Below, in pieces: positions 24,577 to 35,668 of a stretch of DNA of 64,000 nucleotides. The notes beneath the pieces were generated by a model. It worked only from the letters and a program-made list of their open reading frames with translations, had not been told where the DNA came from and did no database searches. Numbering within the stretch: position 1 is the first letter of the stretch; each line of letters opens with the position of its first letter. Source of the stretch: Sphagnum magellanicum (Eukaryota > Streptophyta > Sphagnopsida > Sphagnales > Sphagnaceae); the NCBI GenBank assembly GCA_021904315.1, contig CM038908.1:22402501-22466500 (forward strand), read 5' to 3'. Position numbers and translations under genes: made by a program.

Positions 24577-27500
24577 ATGGGTTATCTAACCTTTGTCATG
24601 TGTGCATGTAATGGATTGGAAAACGAGGAAGTCATGGGCAGTTGTGAAGAGGAGGTGGAGGCTGATGACAGTGAAGAGGAGGTGGAGGCCAATGACAGTG
24701 AAGAGGTGGAGGTCAATGACAGTGAAGAGGAGGTGGAGGTCAATGACAGTGAAGAGGAGGTGGAGGTCAATGATAGTGAAGAGGAGGAGGAGGTCAATGA
24801 CAGTGAAGAGGAGGTGGAGGTGGAGGCCAATGACAGTGAAGCCTACAACTTAAGTGACACCACAAAACAAGAGGTAAAGGACATGGGCTATGAACATGAT
24901 GATACTTTGAACTGTAGAACATATGTGTAAGAAGCCACATTATTGTGGCAGCAATTATCTTGGCTTCTTTACTTCTCTGAATATTAAGCCTCTCTAATAT
25001 ATATATATTTCTCTCTCTATATATATACTTCCTTTTTTCCTTATAGGAATTTTGTTTGTTATAGTTATTGATGTTGACTTCTCAACTTTCCTTGTATTCT
25101 TTATCAAGTTTCACATCCCTCATTTGCCCAAAATGAAAATTGTTTGCTAAATATGTTGCAGTGCCAATGCAGTATGCTTACTCCTAAATGTGGTTTGTCA
25201 ACCAGGCTCCAAGGTCACCATTCCATAGTCAAGAAGGGAAGAGCTCAATTCCAGCTCTCGATATGGATGCAAGTTGTTCACAGGTTCCACAGGATGTGCA
25301 CAGGTTGGCTATAATTTCTACCTTGGTTCTATGTGTATGAGGGTGATGTAACATTGATGAAAGTTTTCCACCCCTTGGTCATGTGGAATCAATATTAACA
25401 TGTAATATGCAAATTTGTGCATCAACAAGTCATCTAGCTTTGCCACATCGATTTAGTGGTTTTGAGTCCTGAGAGCATGTATCTACACATCGATATGCTT
25501 CCTTCTCAAACATTCAAGAGCTACTTCTCTTGGGTGCTAACCTATGTCATGAATGAGAACTTCTCACTTCTGTAATTATGACAAACTAATGACCTGTATT
25601 CTCATATAACTCTTTTCCCAAAAAAATTTACATATTGTTAAATAAAATCTACCCGCCTATTGAGAGCTGATCAAGTTTGGTTAGAGGAATTCAATACCAC
25701 TCATGTGGTGAAGGTGATGTTCTACTTTGTGAGTTTCACTCTCAAGGTTATGATCACACTTGTTATTGTCGTCTTTGTTCTGGATTGGCTAGAGCTGACA
25801 TAACAGTTATTGTCAAAGTGATTTTGTGGACTTCTCCTACAATCCCATGATGATATATTCCGTTTGAGATAGTCAATGTTGTAGAACCAAAAATCCCTCA
25901 AGACAAAATCCATATTATTTTCCATTAAAATCTTGAGACTGCATGTACGGTTCGGTACAGCATTGCATAATCAGATAAATCTACATGTTCCAATGTAATA
26001 ATAGTCAGTATATGGCGTGATTGTGACTTGGACATTCACAGGGAATTTCATGAACTTGGACTGCTAGAAACTGCCAAAAATAAGAAGAAGCAACATGAGA
26101 ACCAGTTCACCGAGCTCAAGTCTTCTAGCGAGAGCATCAAGGTAATTACGACAGTTGTAGACATAAGTGCTAACAAACAGCCTTGTACCAACAAGTTCCA
26201 TCAAAAAACATTTATCATCATTGTTGTTGGATTCTACTAGATGCATATGAATATATATTGCCAAACAATTAATGGAGATGTAACAAGATTCTAAAACTTT
26301 GTGATATTCATGAACAATTTGAAGAAACATTAAAGTTGATGCAAGATTCTAGAATTGTTCTTTCTAGAATCTTGCATTGATCAACTTTGTTCTTCGATTC
26401 TAGCAAATCTTAAAGCATACAGAGTTTGGATGCTTGTTGGTTAGATTTTTAGGCAAATGCATGTACCAATGACTAGTTATGTGATTGTTTGTAGGAGCCA
26501 AATCTAACAAAAGTGGATGGACCATCTACATACTTGGAGCTTGGAACAAAAGCTTTGAAGAACGTTGAAAACATGTTTTCAATACAAAGTTCCGATTCAG
26601 TACTAATCAACAAGCTTCAATGTCATTACTTATTTGACAAGCTCTGTGAGTCTTTGAATGATGCGAAGGCATGCATTGATGGTTTATCTCCACAAGACAT
26701 TCAACGATCCTGTTGTATTTTGGAGAGCCTTGCACAAACATGGAAGGAAGGTGAGATACTTGTTGGTGATTGTTGTGATGCCCAATGGATTCGAGTGGCC
26801 ATGATCTTGGCAAATGCAAAAGAGCATTTTACATCCTTGATTTTTAAATTAAGGTTGTACATGCAACTTTTTCAAAGCATTTTCAAGGAAGGAGCAACAA
26901 AGGAGTTTTTGATTAAACTACAAGATCGAAAGTGGAGTGATGATGTCAAGCATGAAGAATTCCCCATCATTGATGAGAAAGCATTGGAAGATCAACGATG
27001 GTTACTATCAAGATTGATGGCGGTTGGGTCAATTGATTCGGAGAATCTCATCAAAAGATTAAATCATCCTGGAAAGATTGATGCATGGAAGGTGGCACAC
27101 AAAAGTATTCAAAGAGTGCCATATGGTCAAATAGGAAAGGGGGCGTCTGCAATTGTGCACAAAGTTGAGTGGCTTGGAAAACATTTTGCAGAGAAATGTT
27201 TTTTTGGACCAGAGAGCGAACATTTCCAAAAAGAAGCATCTCTTCTTGCAGGATTGTCTCACCCAAATATATTGCCCTTGTTTTGTTTTGTTACTACGGC
27301 TAATTCGTGTTCCCTTGTTACGGAACTTATGGATGGGGATCTTCATGGACTGATGCGCAGAAGATTGGACAACCATGAAATCCAGGGTGCCCCATTCAAG
27401 CTTCTTGAAGCAATTGACATCATGTTGCAAGTAGCGGAAGGCATGCATTACTTACATCAAAAGAAGGTGGTTCATGGAGATTTGAAATCAACGAACATTC

Positions 27501-28003
27501 TTGTGAAGTGCGATGAACATGATGGGCATGTGTATGCAAAAGTGGCTGATTTTGGGCTCTCCAAAACAAAAGAATCAAGTTGCACATATTCCAACCTGAC
27601 CATGGATCAGGGGACAACTCGATGGATGGCACCAGAATTATTTGGCAATTTTGATCAAAGTGTTCAAATCCAGGTTTCTCAAGAGACCCAACATCCAAGT
27701 TTGTCAAATGAACAAATATCCAGGAGATATCCCTTCAAAGTTGACATCTACAGCTTCGGGATGGTTTGTTATGAAATTTTGACTGGAAATATCCCTTTTC
27801 ACAATCATATTGCAATGACGGAACTCCGAACGAAGATAAAGGATGGATTGCGGCCAAATTTACCTGAACAATGTCCTCAACAGCTCTCCAAACTGATTCA
27901 AGAATGTTATCATCCTGACCCTGCCACACGGCCTTCATTTTTTGAAATTTGTTTGGAGTTGAGACATATTATGTGTTCACTCATGATAGGTTGTACATTG
28001 TGA
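24577..28003 (+). CDS. DUF1221-type helical domain plus protein kinase, copy 1
   Basis: Proposed exons: 24577-24873 (acidic, 5' limit uncertain), 25206-25303, 26042-26141, 26495-28003. Internal phases agree (0, 2, 0), giving about 667 residues. The acidic exon encodes 9-residue EEVEVNDSE-type repeats. The short exons add a Lys/Glu-rich, possibly coiled segment (LETAKNKKKQHENQFTELKS). The last exon starts with a helical domain (about residues 1-200 from the Met at 26513) that resembles the plant kinase-associated DUF1221 family (QCHYLFDKL, TWKEGEILVGDCCDAQWIRV). The kinase follows: glycine loop GQIGKGASAIV, Lys in FAEKCFFG (228), HGDLKSTN (321), DFGLS (346), APE (373) and RPSF (473). HGD instead of HRD makes it non-RD, a type common among plant immune kinases. 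Substrate unknown; likely cytosolic. Confidence 0.85.
24646..24840 (+). repeat. Acidic 27-bp coding repeats, copy 1
   Basis: Seven imperfect units of 'gaggaggtggaggtcaatgacagtgaa' encode EEVEVNDSE or EEVEADDSE variants. Unit-length changes are multiples of three. The Ser-rich - strand ORF and the Arg-rich +2 ORF over this tract are shadows of the repeat. Confidence 0.85.
24975..25030. repeat. TA/CT microsatellite in intron
   Basis: 'atatatatat' then 'ctctctctat' and another TA run, in the intron after the acidic exon. Conserved in copy 2 near 60377-60413. Confidence 0.8.
26332..26388. repeat. 23-bp stem hairpin in the last intron, copy 1
   Basis: The left arm 26332-26354 (aaagttgatgcaagattcta and gaa) pairs with 26362-26388, apart from a 4-nt TGAT bulge, across a 7-nt loop. 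It is repeated at 63117-63173 in copy 2. It could be a tiny foldback relic or a small-RNA-like hairpin; nothing else supports either. Confidence 0.75.
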
Positions 28004-28557
28004 TCTTTTTTTGACATTGGTAAAAGGTGTAGCACAAGTATGGGACAATACCCAATTCTTCTTCCTCTTCTCTCGGTCTTCAGTCTCTCCTTGTTAGACG
28101 TCTGCGCCGCTGCTGCTGACGCCTCTGTTACGCTATTACGCATTTTCGGCGGCTTTCCTCTTTGCTAATTGTCTTCTCCGTTGCTTTTGCGTTTTTGCTT
28201 CTCTCGCAAGTTTTCCAGTTTTGACGTTCCCAAGTGGTGAATCTACAATTTGGACCTTTGGCTAAGTTGGCTTCTTTCCAGAGAGTGTCACTTGTGACTG
28301 AGTTCGCTGAGGAGAGGAGATAGGACAGGGAGTTCTGTTGTGTTTTGGTTCTATTTTGGGATTTTTGTTGGGGGAAATTTTGCAGGGGCTTTGGTCATTC
28401 TATTGGGTGTGTCTTCTGGTTGAGCGCTGGATTGATTCTGCTGTTTCAGGATTGGGGAGAGAGACTTGTTAGGTTCAGAGAGCAGATTTTTTTTTCTGTT
28501 TTTTTCCCCTCGAGATTGGGAGGTGCAAACTCGAAGCTGTTGTTGAGTGCGGAGAAG
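28004..28557 (+). promoter_or_regulatory. Kinase 3' end and invertase promoter/5' leader
   Basis: Only about 550 bp separate the kinase stop from the invertase ATG. The tract becomes pyrimidine-rich and more GC-rich from about 28060 ('cttcctcttctctcggtctt'), as expected for a promoter or 5' leader. No clear TATA box is seen. An upstream in-frame ATG at 28345 would add 71 residues without family similarity, so 28558 is preferred. Confidence 0.5.
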
Positions 28558-29158
28558 ATGGGATCGGAGGAGAAGACACGGATTGCTGATCTTGAGAGCG
28601 GCCTTTTGGATAGAGTTGCCGGAGGGAGTGGTGATTATTACGGGGGATTAGTGGAATGGCCAGAAGCAGGGGTAACAAATCGGGAGAGAAGAGTGTTGGG
28701 AATTGCGTCGACGGTTTTCACAACAATCTGTTGTTTCCTAGCGGCGTTGTACGGGGCAGTGAGTCTGTACCCGCGCATTGAGGCGCTGGTGACGAAGGGC
28801 GCAGTGCCTGGGACGTTTTCCTTCAATTCCCCTCTTAGCTCTGTGAATCTCCGGGGTGAGGAGGCTCTGCAGCAGCAGCCGCACAGGACTTCGTACCATT
28901 ACCAGCCTGCCAAGAATTGGATGAACGGTAAGCCAAAAGAATTGGTCCCCCCTTCCCATGATCTTGGGATCCGCTGTGTTTTCCGCATCTTGAGTGTGGG
29001 GAGAGAGAGAGAGAGACACGATGATGCCATACATGTGGTTGATCAACTGGAAACAATTTGTAGCCAGTTTCTCTCTGGATTGAAAAAACTGATGAAATGG
29101 GTTCTTGTTTGCTGTGGCATGTGTGGCGCGGTTGGACTTCTGCTGGCTTGATCTGTAG

Positions 29159-29167
29159 ATCCGAATG
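29159..29167 (+). other. 9-nt mini-exon of invertase
   Basis: ATCCGAATG between acceptor ctgtag and donor gtaagc. Joined to the flanking exons it completes W-M-N-D-P-N, the GH32 nucleophile motif. This mini-exon is characteristic of plant acid invertases and helps confirm the gene identity. Confidence 0.9.
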
Positions 29168-30089
29168 GTAAGCAACCATATTTCTCTGGAAGAATTTTCT
29201 TGGGTTTCTTTGTTTTGAATTTTCTTCAGAGATTCAGTTGCAATTCTTCCTTCAAAATCTAGAAGAGACCCATCAGTGGAAGAACCTTGTTCGAACATAA
29301 AAGTATCGTTGCAGCAGCAGCGAACAGCTGTTTTGAGGAATTTTCTCCAGTGAAGTGACCGAGTTTCTGTGTGTTTTTTTTCTGTTTGCAGCTCCCATGT
29401 ACTACAAGGGATACTACCATTTGTTCTACCAGTACAATCCTGATGCAGCAGTGTGGGGCCACATCGCTTGGGGTCATGCTGTCTCCACAGATCTGATTCA
29501 CTGGCTGTACTTGGAAAATGCTTTGGAGCCTGATCAGTGGTATGACGACATGGGAGTATGGTCAGGCTCAGCTACCATCGGCCCGGATGACATCCCCTTC
29601 ATTCTCTACACAGGTAAGGACTCTGGAGGAGCGGCATATGCAGTAGTAGCAACATGTTTCTCTATGACAGTGGACACCCACCCTTCATTTTCCTTCAAGA
29701 AAATATTCTATGGATTGGTCATAGATTCCTGCACAACTCTGTTTGAGCCCACCACCTGGGGGGCTTCTTCTTCTCTGCTTGAGTTCTTTGCAATCGTAGC
29801 AAATTCTGTTCTATCACACACGCAAATCCCACCAGATCGTTGCGAGATGTCAACTACTAAAGTGATCTTATTGTGTTTGCGTGAGATGGGAGAGATTTTG
29901 AGACTGAATATATTTAGTTGTTGTGTGACAGGGGGATCTAATGAGACTGGTCACTGCAATGAGCAGACGCAAAACATGGCAGTGCCGGCTGACCCCGAGG
30001 ATCCTCTTCTCAGGAAGTGGGTCAAAGTGAAGCAGAATCCGATAGTGAAACATCCTGAATTGTGTAGTATCTCGATGTTATGCCTGAGC

Positions 30090-30360
30090 ATTCCTCACAG
30101 ATTCTTGAGGATCTTTTAGCATCTCTCACTGGTTTTTGAGGGTTTTTAGCACTTCTCACTGATATATTCTTGAGGAGTTTTGATCATTTCTCACTGATTT
30201 TTGAGGGTTTTGTCACTGATATTCTTGAGGAATTCTCACTGGTTCTTGAGGAAATTTTTAGCATTTCTTACTGATTCTTGAGAGTTTTCTCACTGATAAT
30301 TTTTGAGATTCTGTTTCTCACTGAGTCTTGAGGTTTTTGTTTCTCACCAATTCTTCTCTG
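30090..30360 (+). repeat. Minisatellite inside the invertase gene
   Basis: About eight imperfect units of roughly 25-37 bp built on 'ttcttgaggatttttagcat' and 'ttctcactgat'. It fills the position where the exons for the central beta-propeller blades should be. Confidence 0.85.
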
Positions 30361-31620
30361 TTTGCAATTTCTGCAGGGAATTCCAAGGACTGTTACCCTA
30401 GACAGCAAGACGGATGTTAGCCTCATACAGTGGCCAATTCAGGAAGTGAATGCACTGAGGGGGGCAAAGCTGTCAATGACAGAATTGCAGCTTGATGCAG
30501 GTGCTGTTGTGGAAGTGGAGAGTGCTGCAGGTGGTCAGGTGAGAGCACAAAAAATTCCAGAATTGAAAGGACTTTCTCTTACATCTCATCTCAGTATTTT
30601 CTATTGCAGTAATATGAATTTTTCTTCAGGAATTCAAAAGAGGCTTATTGCAAGTAGCTTTTTAAAACATCCATCAAAATCTTCCAAGTTTCCAAGACTC
30701 TGACACTCATTGTTTTGTTGATTGAATGGGTTGATGTGCAGTTGGATGTTGAGGGAGTTTTTGAGTACCCAATTATATCAGCTGTGGGTGTTGTAGAGAA
30801 AGCCAACTTTGATGACAATTTCAATTGCAGTCAAGGTGGATCTGCACATCGTGGTGTCCTGGGACCTTTTGGTTTGCTGGTCTTAACAGACAATGATTTC
30901 CCGGAACAAACCGCTCTCTTTTTCTATCTTGCACATACAAACGACGGTCAATGGACCACAAGATTTTGCAGTGACCAGAGCACGTAATATTTCAGTTCCA
31001 AAGAAAATACTCACATTATCTTTTATGGCCACAATCTCCTGTTCTTCTTGAAGTCTATGGCAATGAAACATACTGCAATCCTGGAGGAAATATACAGAAT
31101 ATGGAGAGAAAGGAAGGAAACCTGATTGGTTGCAATTTGTATTGTGCAGATCATCCTTGGTACAAGACATTGACATCACAGGCTATGGGAGTTATGTGAA
31201 AGTTCTGCCCACAGAGGATTTTCTGTCAGTCTGTGTACTTGTGAGATTCTCACCCCTCCCTCAATTCCTCTCTCAGAAGTAAACAAATGCTTGCAGCCAT
31301 GATGAGAATATCTACCTTCCGAAAAAAAATTCTTTGGGGTGTATATCAGTATTGCAAGATTCCTTTGAATCTGGAAAACTCTTGCTCTCTTCTCTTTTCC
31401 ATGGCTGCTAACAGGAACCTGTTCTTCATTTCCTTCCAGGTTGACCGTCCAATAGTGGAAAGCTTTGTGCAAGGTGGGCGGATGGCAATCACTTCAAGGG
31501 TATATCCAAGAGTGGCGGCTGACAACCTTGCAAACCTCTCTTCAACAACGGCACAACTCCTGTTACTGTGCGTAGTGTGGATGTGTACCATATGACGCAT
31601 GTTGTAATGCATCCTATTTA

Positions 31621-33090
31621 GCCAGTGCACATCACAATGATGTGTGCTTCCTGCTTTCTCAACCAGAATTGATCATCAACTGCACCAATTTGTCGTCCTT
31701 GAACGGGGTGGTTATGTTGGGATGGAGTCTTTTTAGTGAATTTACTTACCCTCTAGCGGTTTAGTAATTTCATGAGCTGCAACAACAGCAGTGGGTAGCA
31801 TGGCTCCAATGATGACATTCTTCATTAGACTTTGCAACTATTGAATTTTTAGAGTTGCTCCATACAAATTTCACACTAGGGTGCAAAATCCATTTGTTGG
31901 ATTTTGCACCATGTGTACACTAAACAATGTTCCCTATTTTGTGTAAGTCAGAAAATTGCATACACCAAATTAATGTGTACATTAATATGAGAGCTGGCAA
32001 CCTTTGCCAATTAATTTTACTGCAGTATGATCTTTTTCACATGATTTTTTTAATGCTCATTTCAAAACTCTTTCAGTTTGTTCTTATAAAGCTGCTTATT
32101 GAGAATTCTTACCTTAAAAACTCTGTTCATGCATGTAAGTTCGTACTTCAGAGTGCTTTTCAACAATTAAATAACCTGAAAGTGAAACCTCTCATCACTG
32201 TTTTCAAACTTCTAAGCTGCTAATTATTTATGAAATATTTTGCATGTACATTGTTCATTAAAAGGCAGAAAATATTGGAAATTCTCTAAGTGCCATTGAA
32301 TTGTTGAATAATTAACACTAATAGAATTGGCACAATAGATCCAACACTGTGAAAGAGTTGGTTAGGGCATGCAGTAAATGGCAGATGTTGCGGAAGCCAG
32401 AGAATATGAATGGGCAGAAGAGAAATTACATAGCATACTAGTTTGCCAATTTTTCTTTAGGGTTGTGTTGCATTCAGCAGGTCCTCTACCAGGGATTAAG
32501 AGTGGCAAAAAGTATGGGTCAGTGGCCTTGGACTGCTCCTCTAAACGGGTTCAAGCTAAAGCAGTTTTGCGACCATGGAGCTTTGTCTCGTGCAGAAATT
32601 TTCAAGAGTGAGCATATGTAGGTTTGGGGTGCATCATTATGCCACCAACAATGGAAGCAAATGGGAAGGGGAATTTGTAGATTTTTGACTGGTATATGGG
32701 ATTGAACACCAACACACAGCTCCAACCCATCTGCAATGCAATGGCATGGCAGAGCATATGATTCAAACCTGAAGCAGAGGTTGGCAACTGTGGACACTGC
32801 CCCAAACTATGAGCACCCATCTGCAATGCAATGGTAGAGCATATAATTCAAGCATAGATTGGCAACCATGGCCACAGCCCCAAAGTATGAGTGAAACTAG
32901 AACCATGCATTGCCCAAAGTTTTGTTTGAACACCAATGTGGCATTCAGTCCAGCATCAAATTTTCAACATAGATGATTTTGATGGGAAGAAATGCCTGCC
33001 TTGAAGATATATAATTCGATATAAAAGATGACCAAGGCGTTGGAGCATGAAGAGGGAGGTGACCAATTTGCAACCTAGATGATGCAACAG
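31621..33090. other. Intergenic region after invertase, no gene seen
   Basis: AT-rich DNA with no recognisable coding block. The + ORF at 32378-32611 (77 residues) has no known motif. It contains the short tandem repeat at 32727-32893. Confidence 0.6.
32727..32893. repeat. Tandem duplication of about 80-90 bp
   Basis: 'ccatctgcaatgcaatgg' to 'gccccaaactatgag' is followed head to tail by 'ccatctgcaatgcaatgg' to 'gccccaaagtatgag', the second copy being shorter by two small gaps. Confidence 0.8.
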
Positions 33091-33099
33091 ATGGTCATG

Positions 33100-34245
33100 T
33101 AACATATGCATGCTTCAATTCTGACAAAAAAAAGTGGTTTGAGGCCCAGAAGAGGCAAAAGAAACCATATGCAGTAAGGAAAAAGAAACAACTGTTTGCT
33201 AGCCTGCTGCCCCAAGAGACACGGGTGAAGATTAGGAAGCTTAGAAAGAAGGGTTTGGAATCGTCCTGGGAGGGTCCATATCAGTTTGTAGGACATATCC
33301 TTGATAGTGTGGACTCTCAACAAACTAATGAAGAAGGGAGAGTGTATATGACAAGATTTTGATGGACATGTGTGGGAGCACTCAGGAAGAAATATCCCAA
33401 TTTTAGGGTTAGGGCTTAGGTTTATACCAGTGTGAAACATGAATGAGTTTCTATTGTGAGGGGCAGAAATGACTCAACAAGGGGGGTGGTACACATGTGA
33501 CATTGAATTAGGTTATTCAACACTATTGTTTCTCAAATTTTGATGGCATAGGTGAGTAATCAAGAAGGGTGATCAAGATTGCTGATTAATTTTGATGGCT
33601 ATACTGAGTTATGAAGGTAATTAATTTTTGAAGAGGCTTATTCAGGAAGGTTTTGCATGGATCATGGAAGCTTCTAAAGAAGGATCCTAGGATTTCCTTA
33701 AGTATGGATCTGAATAAGGAATCAATGGAAAAGAAGGAACTAAGAAGGACAATATGAGTACAATAGACAATCTTTTGTGTGTGAGAGTAGGGGTTGGCAC
33801 ACCATGAACCTTTGGTTGTGGAGTGAAGTAAAGGATTGGCCCATGTCAACATGGATAGGGTGTAAAGAGTTTCAATGTACTTGTTTTGAAGTTTTGAGTT
33901 TTTGGCAAAAGTCAGGAAATATGTGTGTTTTTCTTTTTTATCAAAATTTTGTGTGAGATGGCATGCTTTTGTGATTTTTCTTTTGTTGCAATTCTATAGA
34001 TACGAGTGCCATCTTATCATGGTGTCTTGAATGGATGGGATCAAAGTTGAGAGCTGCTGAGAGAATGACCAGGACTTGAAGGTCAAAAAGTGGGTATAAT
34101 CTTGGTGGCACTAGTAAAGAAAAAGGAAATGCGGCCAAATGTAGGTATAGAGAGACAAAGTAAAAAAAAATGATGCCACATGGCGCCCTGAAAATTTAGA
34201 TTGCGTTTTGAGCCCTCAGGCCTACCTCAACTAATGATTCTAACA
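33100..34245 (+). mobile_element. Probable LTR-retroelement fragment (fossil)
   Basis: A short coding-like segment around 33220-33360 resembles the C-terminal end of a retroelement polyprotein (basic block, then a SWEGPYQFVG-type module). It is followed by a purine-rich 'aacaaggggggtgg' word and then non-coding DNA that could be one terminal repeat. The rest of the element is not visible. Broken and partial; family assignment is tentative. Confidence 0.35.
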
Positions 34246-35668
34246 AGTATAGAGGATATGTGATTGTAATAATATATGGATATAATATGATTATTTGTGA
34301 ACAAAAAAGGATTATACTTTTGACTATCTAAATCAAATTATGGTCTAAATTTTCGATTTTTGTAAAAAAGGTTTTAAAATATGGTGATAAATTATTGGTT
34401 CATTGAGGCCTTTGGAAAAGGATGATATGGAATACAAGGCTAGATTGTTACAATTATGAGAAGAAAGGTCCTTCATGTATACTAAGGTTTTTGAATCATG
34501 TGCGTTGAATTTTTTTGTATTAACTTGGTTCCATCAATATGAATTTGTAACAAAGTGAACTAATTTTTTGTAGTGTTTCGCAAATCTTAGATTTTCATGG
34601 AAAGCATTTTGGCTTGCTTTGTGTTATTGATATAAATGATTATGAGAATTCTTTGAATCAACATGTTGTGCTAAAGGAAAGGTCATTGACATTCATGACC
34701 ATCAACGATCACGTTTTCGTTTGAATTGTAAGAAATGGAATCAAAGAGTTGAATAGTAGTTAAAGCACATCTAAATTCACTTAACCTAAAGTTTGAAAAG
34801 CTTCATCCTAGGATCATTTGTCACAATGTTGAAAATGATCATTTCTTGGAATGTTGGTATGGTATGTACGTTTACAATGTTAAGATATTTAACAAAGTTG
34901 TTTATGAAATGCATTTAGAACATCAAAGTACTACATCTAATAGCCTCCATAGTAGATGAAATCCACACATCCCAACAAAGTGATGGTTTTTGTGCATATG
35001 TGCAATTTAGGACTTCCAAAATACCATACTTGTAGTAAAAGAATTTATTTGAAGAGTGCTAAAAAATTAGATTTTTTTTGGGTAGGGCTAATCAAAAGTG
35101 ACCCATTGCAAAAAATACATTGAGCCCTAGTATGCACCCAAAAATAATTAATATGGATTGCAAAGAGGATGTGTAGTCACTAAGGATATATATATATATA
35201 TATATATAACACATACATTCACAAGCCCCAAAACATTTACACCATCACCATGTAAATAAGTGTAAAAATATATATACAATGTGAGCAATGTAAATGTAAA
35301 TAATTTGGGTGTGTAAATGTAATTGATTTCCCTTTAAATGCACAATATTGGTATTTAATAAATTAGTTGCAAACCATTGTTGATGGTTTGAGGGTTTCTT
35401 GTTGAAATTCCACCATCATTCACAAGGGTTTTCATTTTCTTCCATTTCCAAATTTTCATTGGATGTTCATCAATCAATGACTACATTTCTCTACAAATTG
35501 AATTACAATTTGACCAATCCAAAAACAAAAAAAAAAACCAATTTTTAAAAAAATGTCATAAAATTTTCTTGGTTATGCTATCTACATAGGATAAGAGTTG
35601 AAAGGAATGATTAAATAAAGATGTTGTAATTAGAGCATATGTAAAGTTTGGAGTTCAAAAACTCTTTC
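34246..35668. other. AT-rich intergenic DNA with a hAT-end relic
   Basis: No gene is seen. A TA microsatellite lies at 35187-35209. At 35215-35347 the 'catttacac', 'gtgtaaatg' words and the end 'aaatgcacaatattg' resemble the right terminus of the second hAT-like element family (compare 14100-14279). It is probably a diverged relative whose left end was not found. Confidence 0.5.

Larger units (their letters stand above)
28558..31620 (+). pseudogene. Vacuolar invertase (GH32), central catalytic exons missing
   Basis: Acid invertase hydrolyses sucrose to glucose and fructose in the vacuole. Exons: 28558-28927 (cytosolic tail, membrane anchor at residues 46-69, RTSYHYQPAKNWMN), mini-exon 29159-29167 completing WMNDPN with the nucleophile Asp, 29392-29613 ([20 protein letters not shown]), 29932 to about 30055 ([20 protein letters not shown]), 30377-30538 (GIPRTVTLDSKTDVSLIQWP), 30742-30983 (HRGVLGPFGLLVLTDNDFP), 31150-31240, and 31440 to the end (IVESFVQGGRMAITSRVYP). 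Phases match across these junctions except between the fourth and fifth. There about 190 residues expected in the family, including the RDP and EC (acid/base) motifs, are absent and a minisatellite occupies the gap. The last exon also shifts frame near 31535, before LFNNGTTPVTVRSVDVYHM. It should be catalytically dead, unless the gap is an assembly collapse. Confidence 0.9.

Noticed and set aside
24029-24650. Direct splice from the LRR exon donor (24028, phase 1) into the acidic exon
   Set aside because: Candidate phase-1 acceptors at 24631 and 24649 lack a pyrimidine tract, and the better acceptor near 24514 reads into a stop. Left open as a finding, not annotated.
24582-24853. Ser/Thr-rich - strand ORF and Arg/Trp-rich +2 ORF
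   Set aside because: Shadows of the acidic 27-bp repeat; only the acidic frame connects to valid splice phases.
28345-28557. Upstream ATG extending the invertase N-terminus
   Set aside because: The extra residues have no family similarity, while 28558 gives the normal cytosolic tail and membrane anchor.
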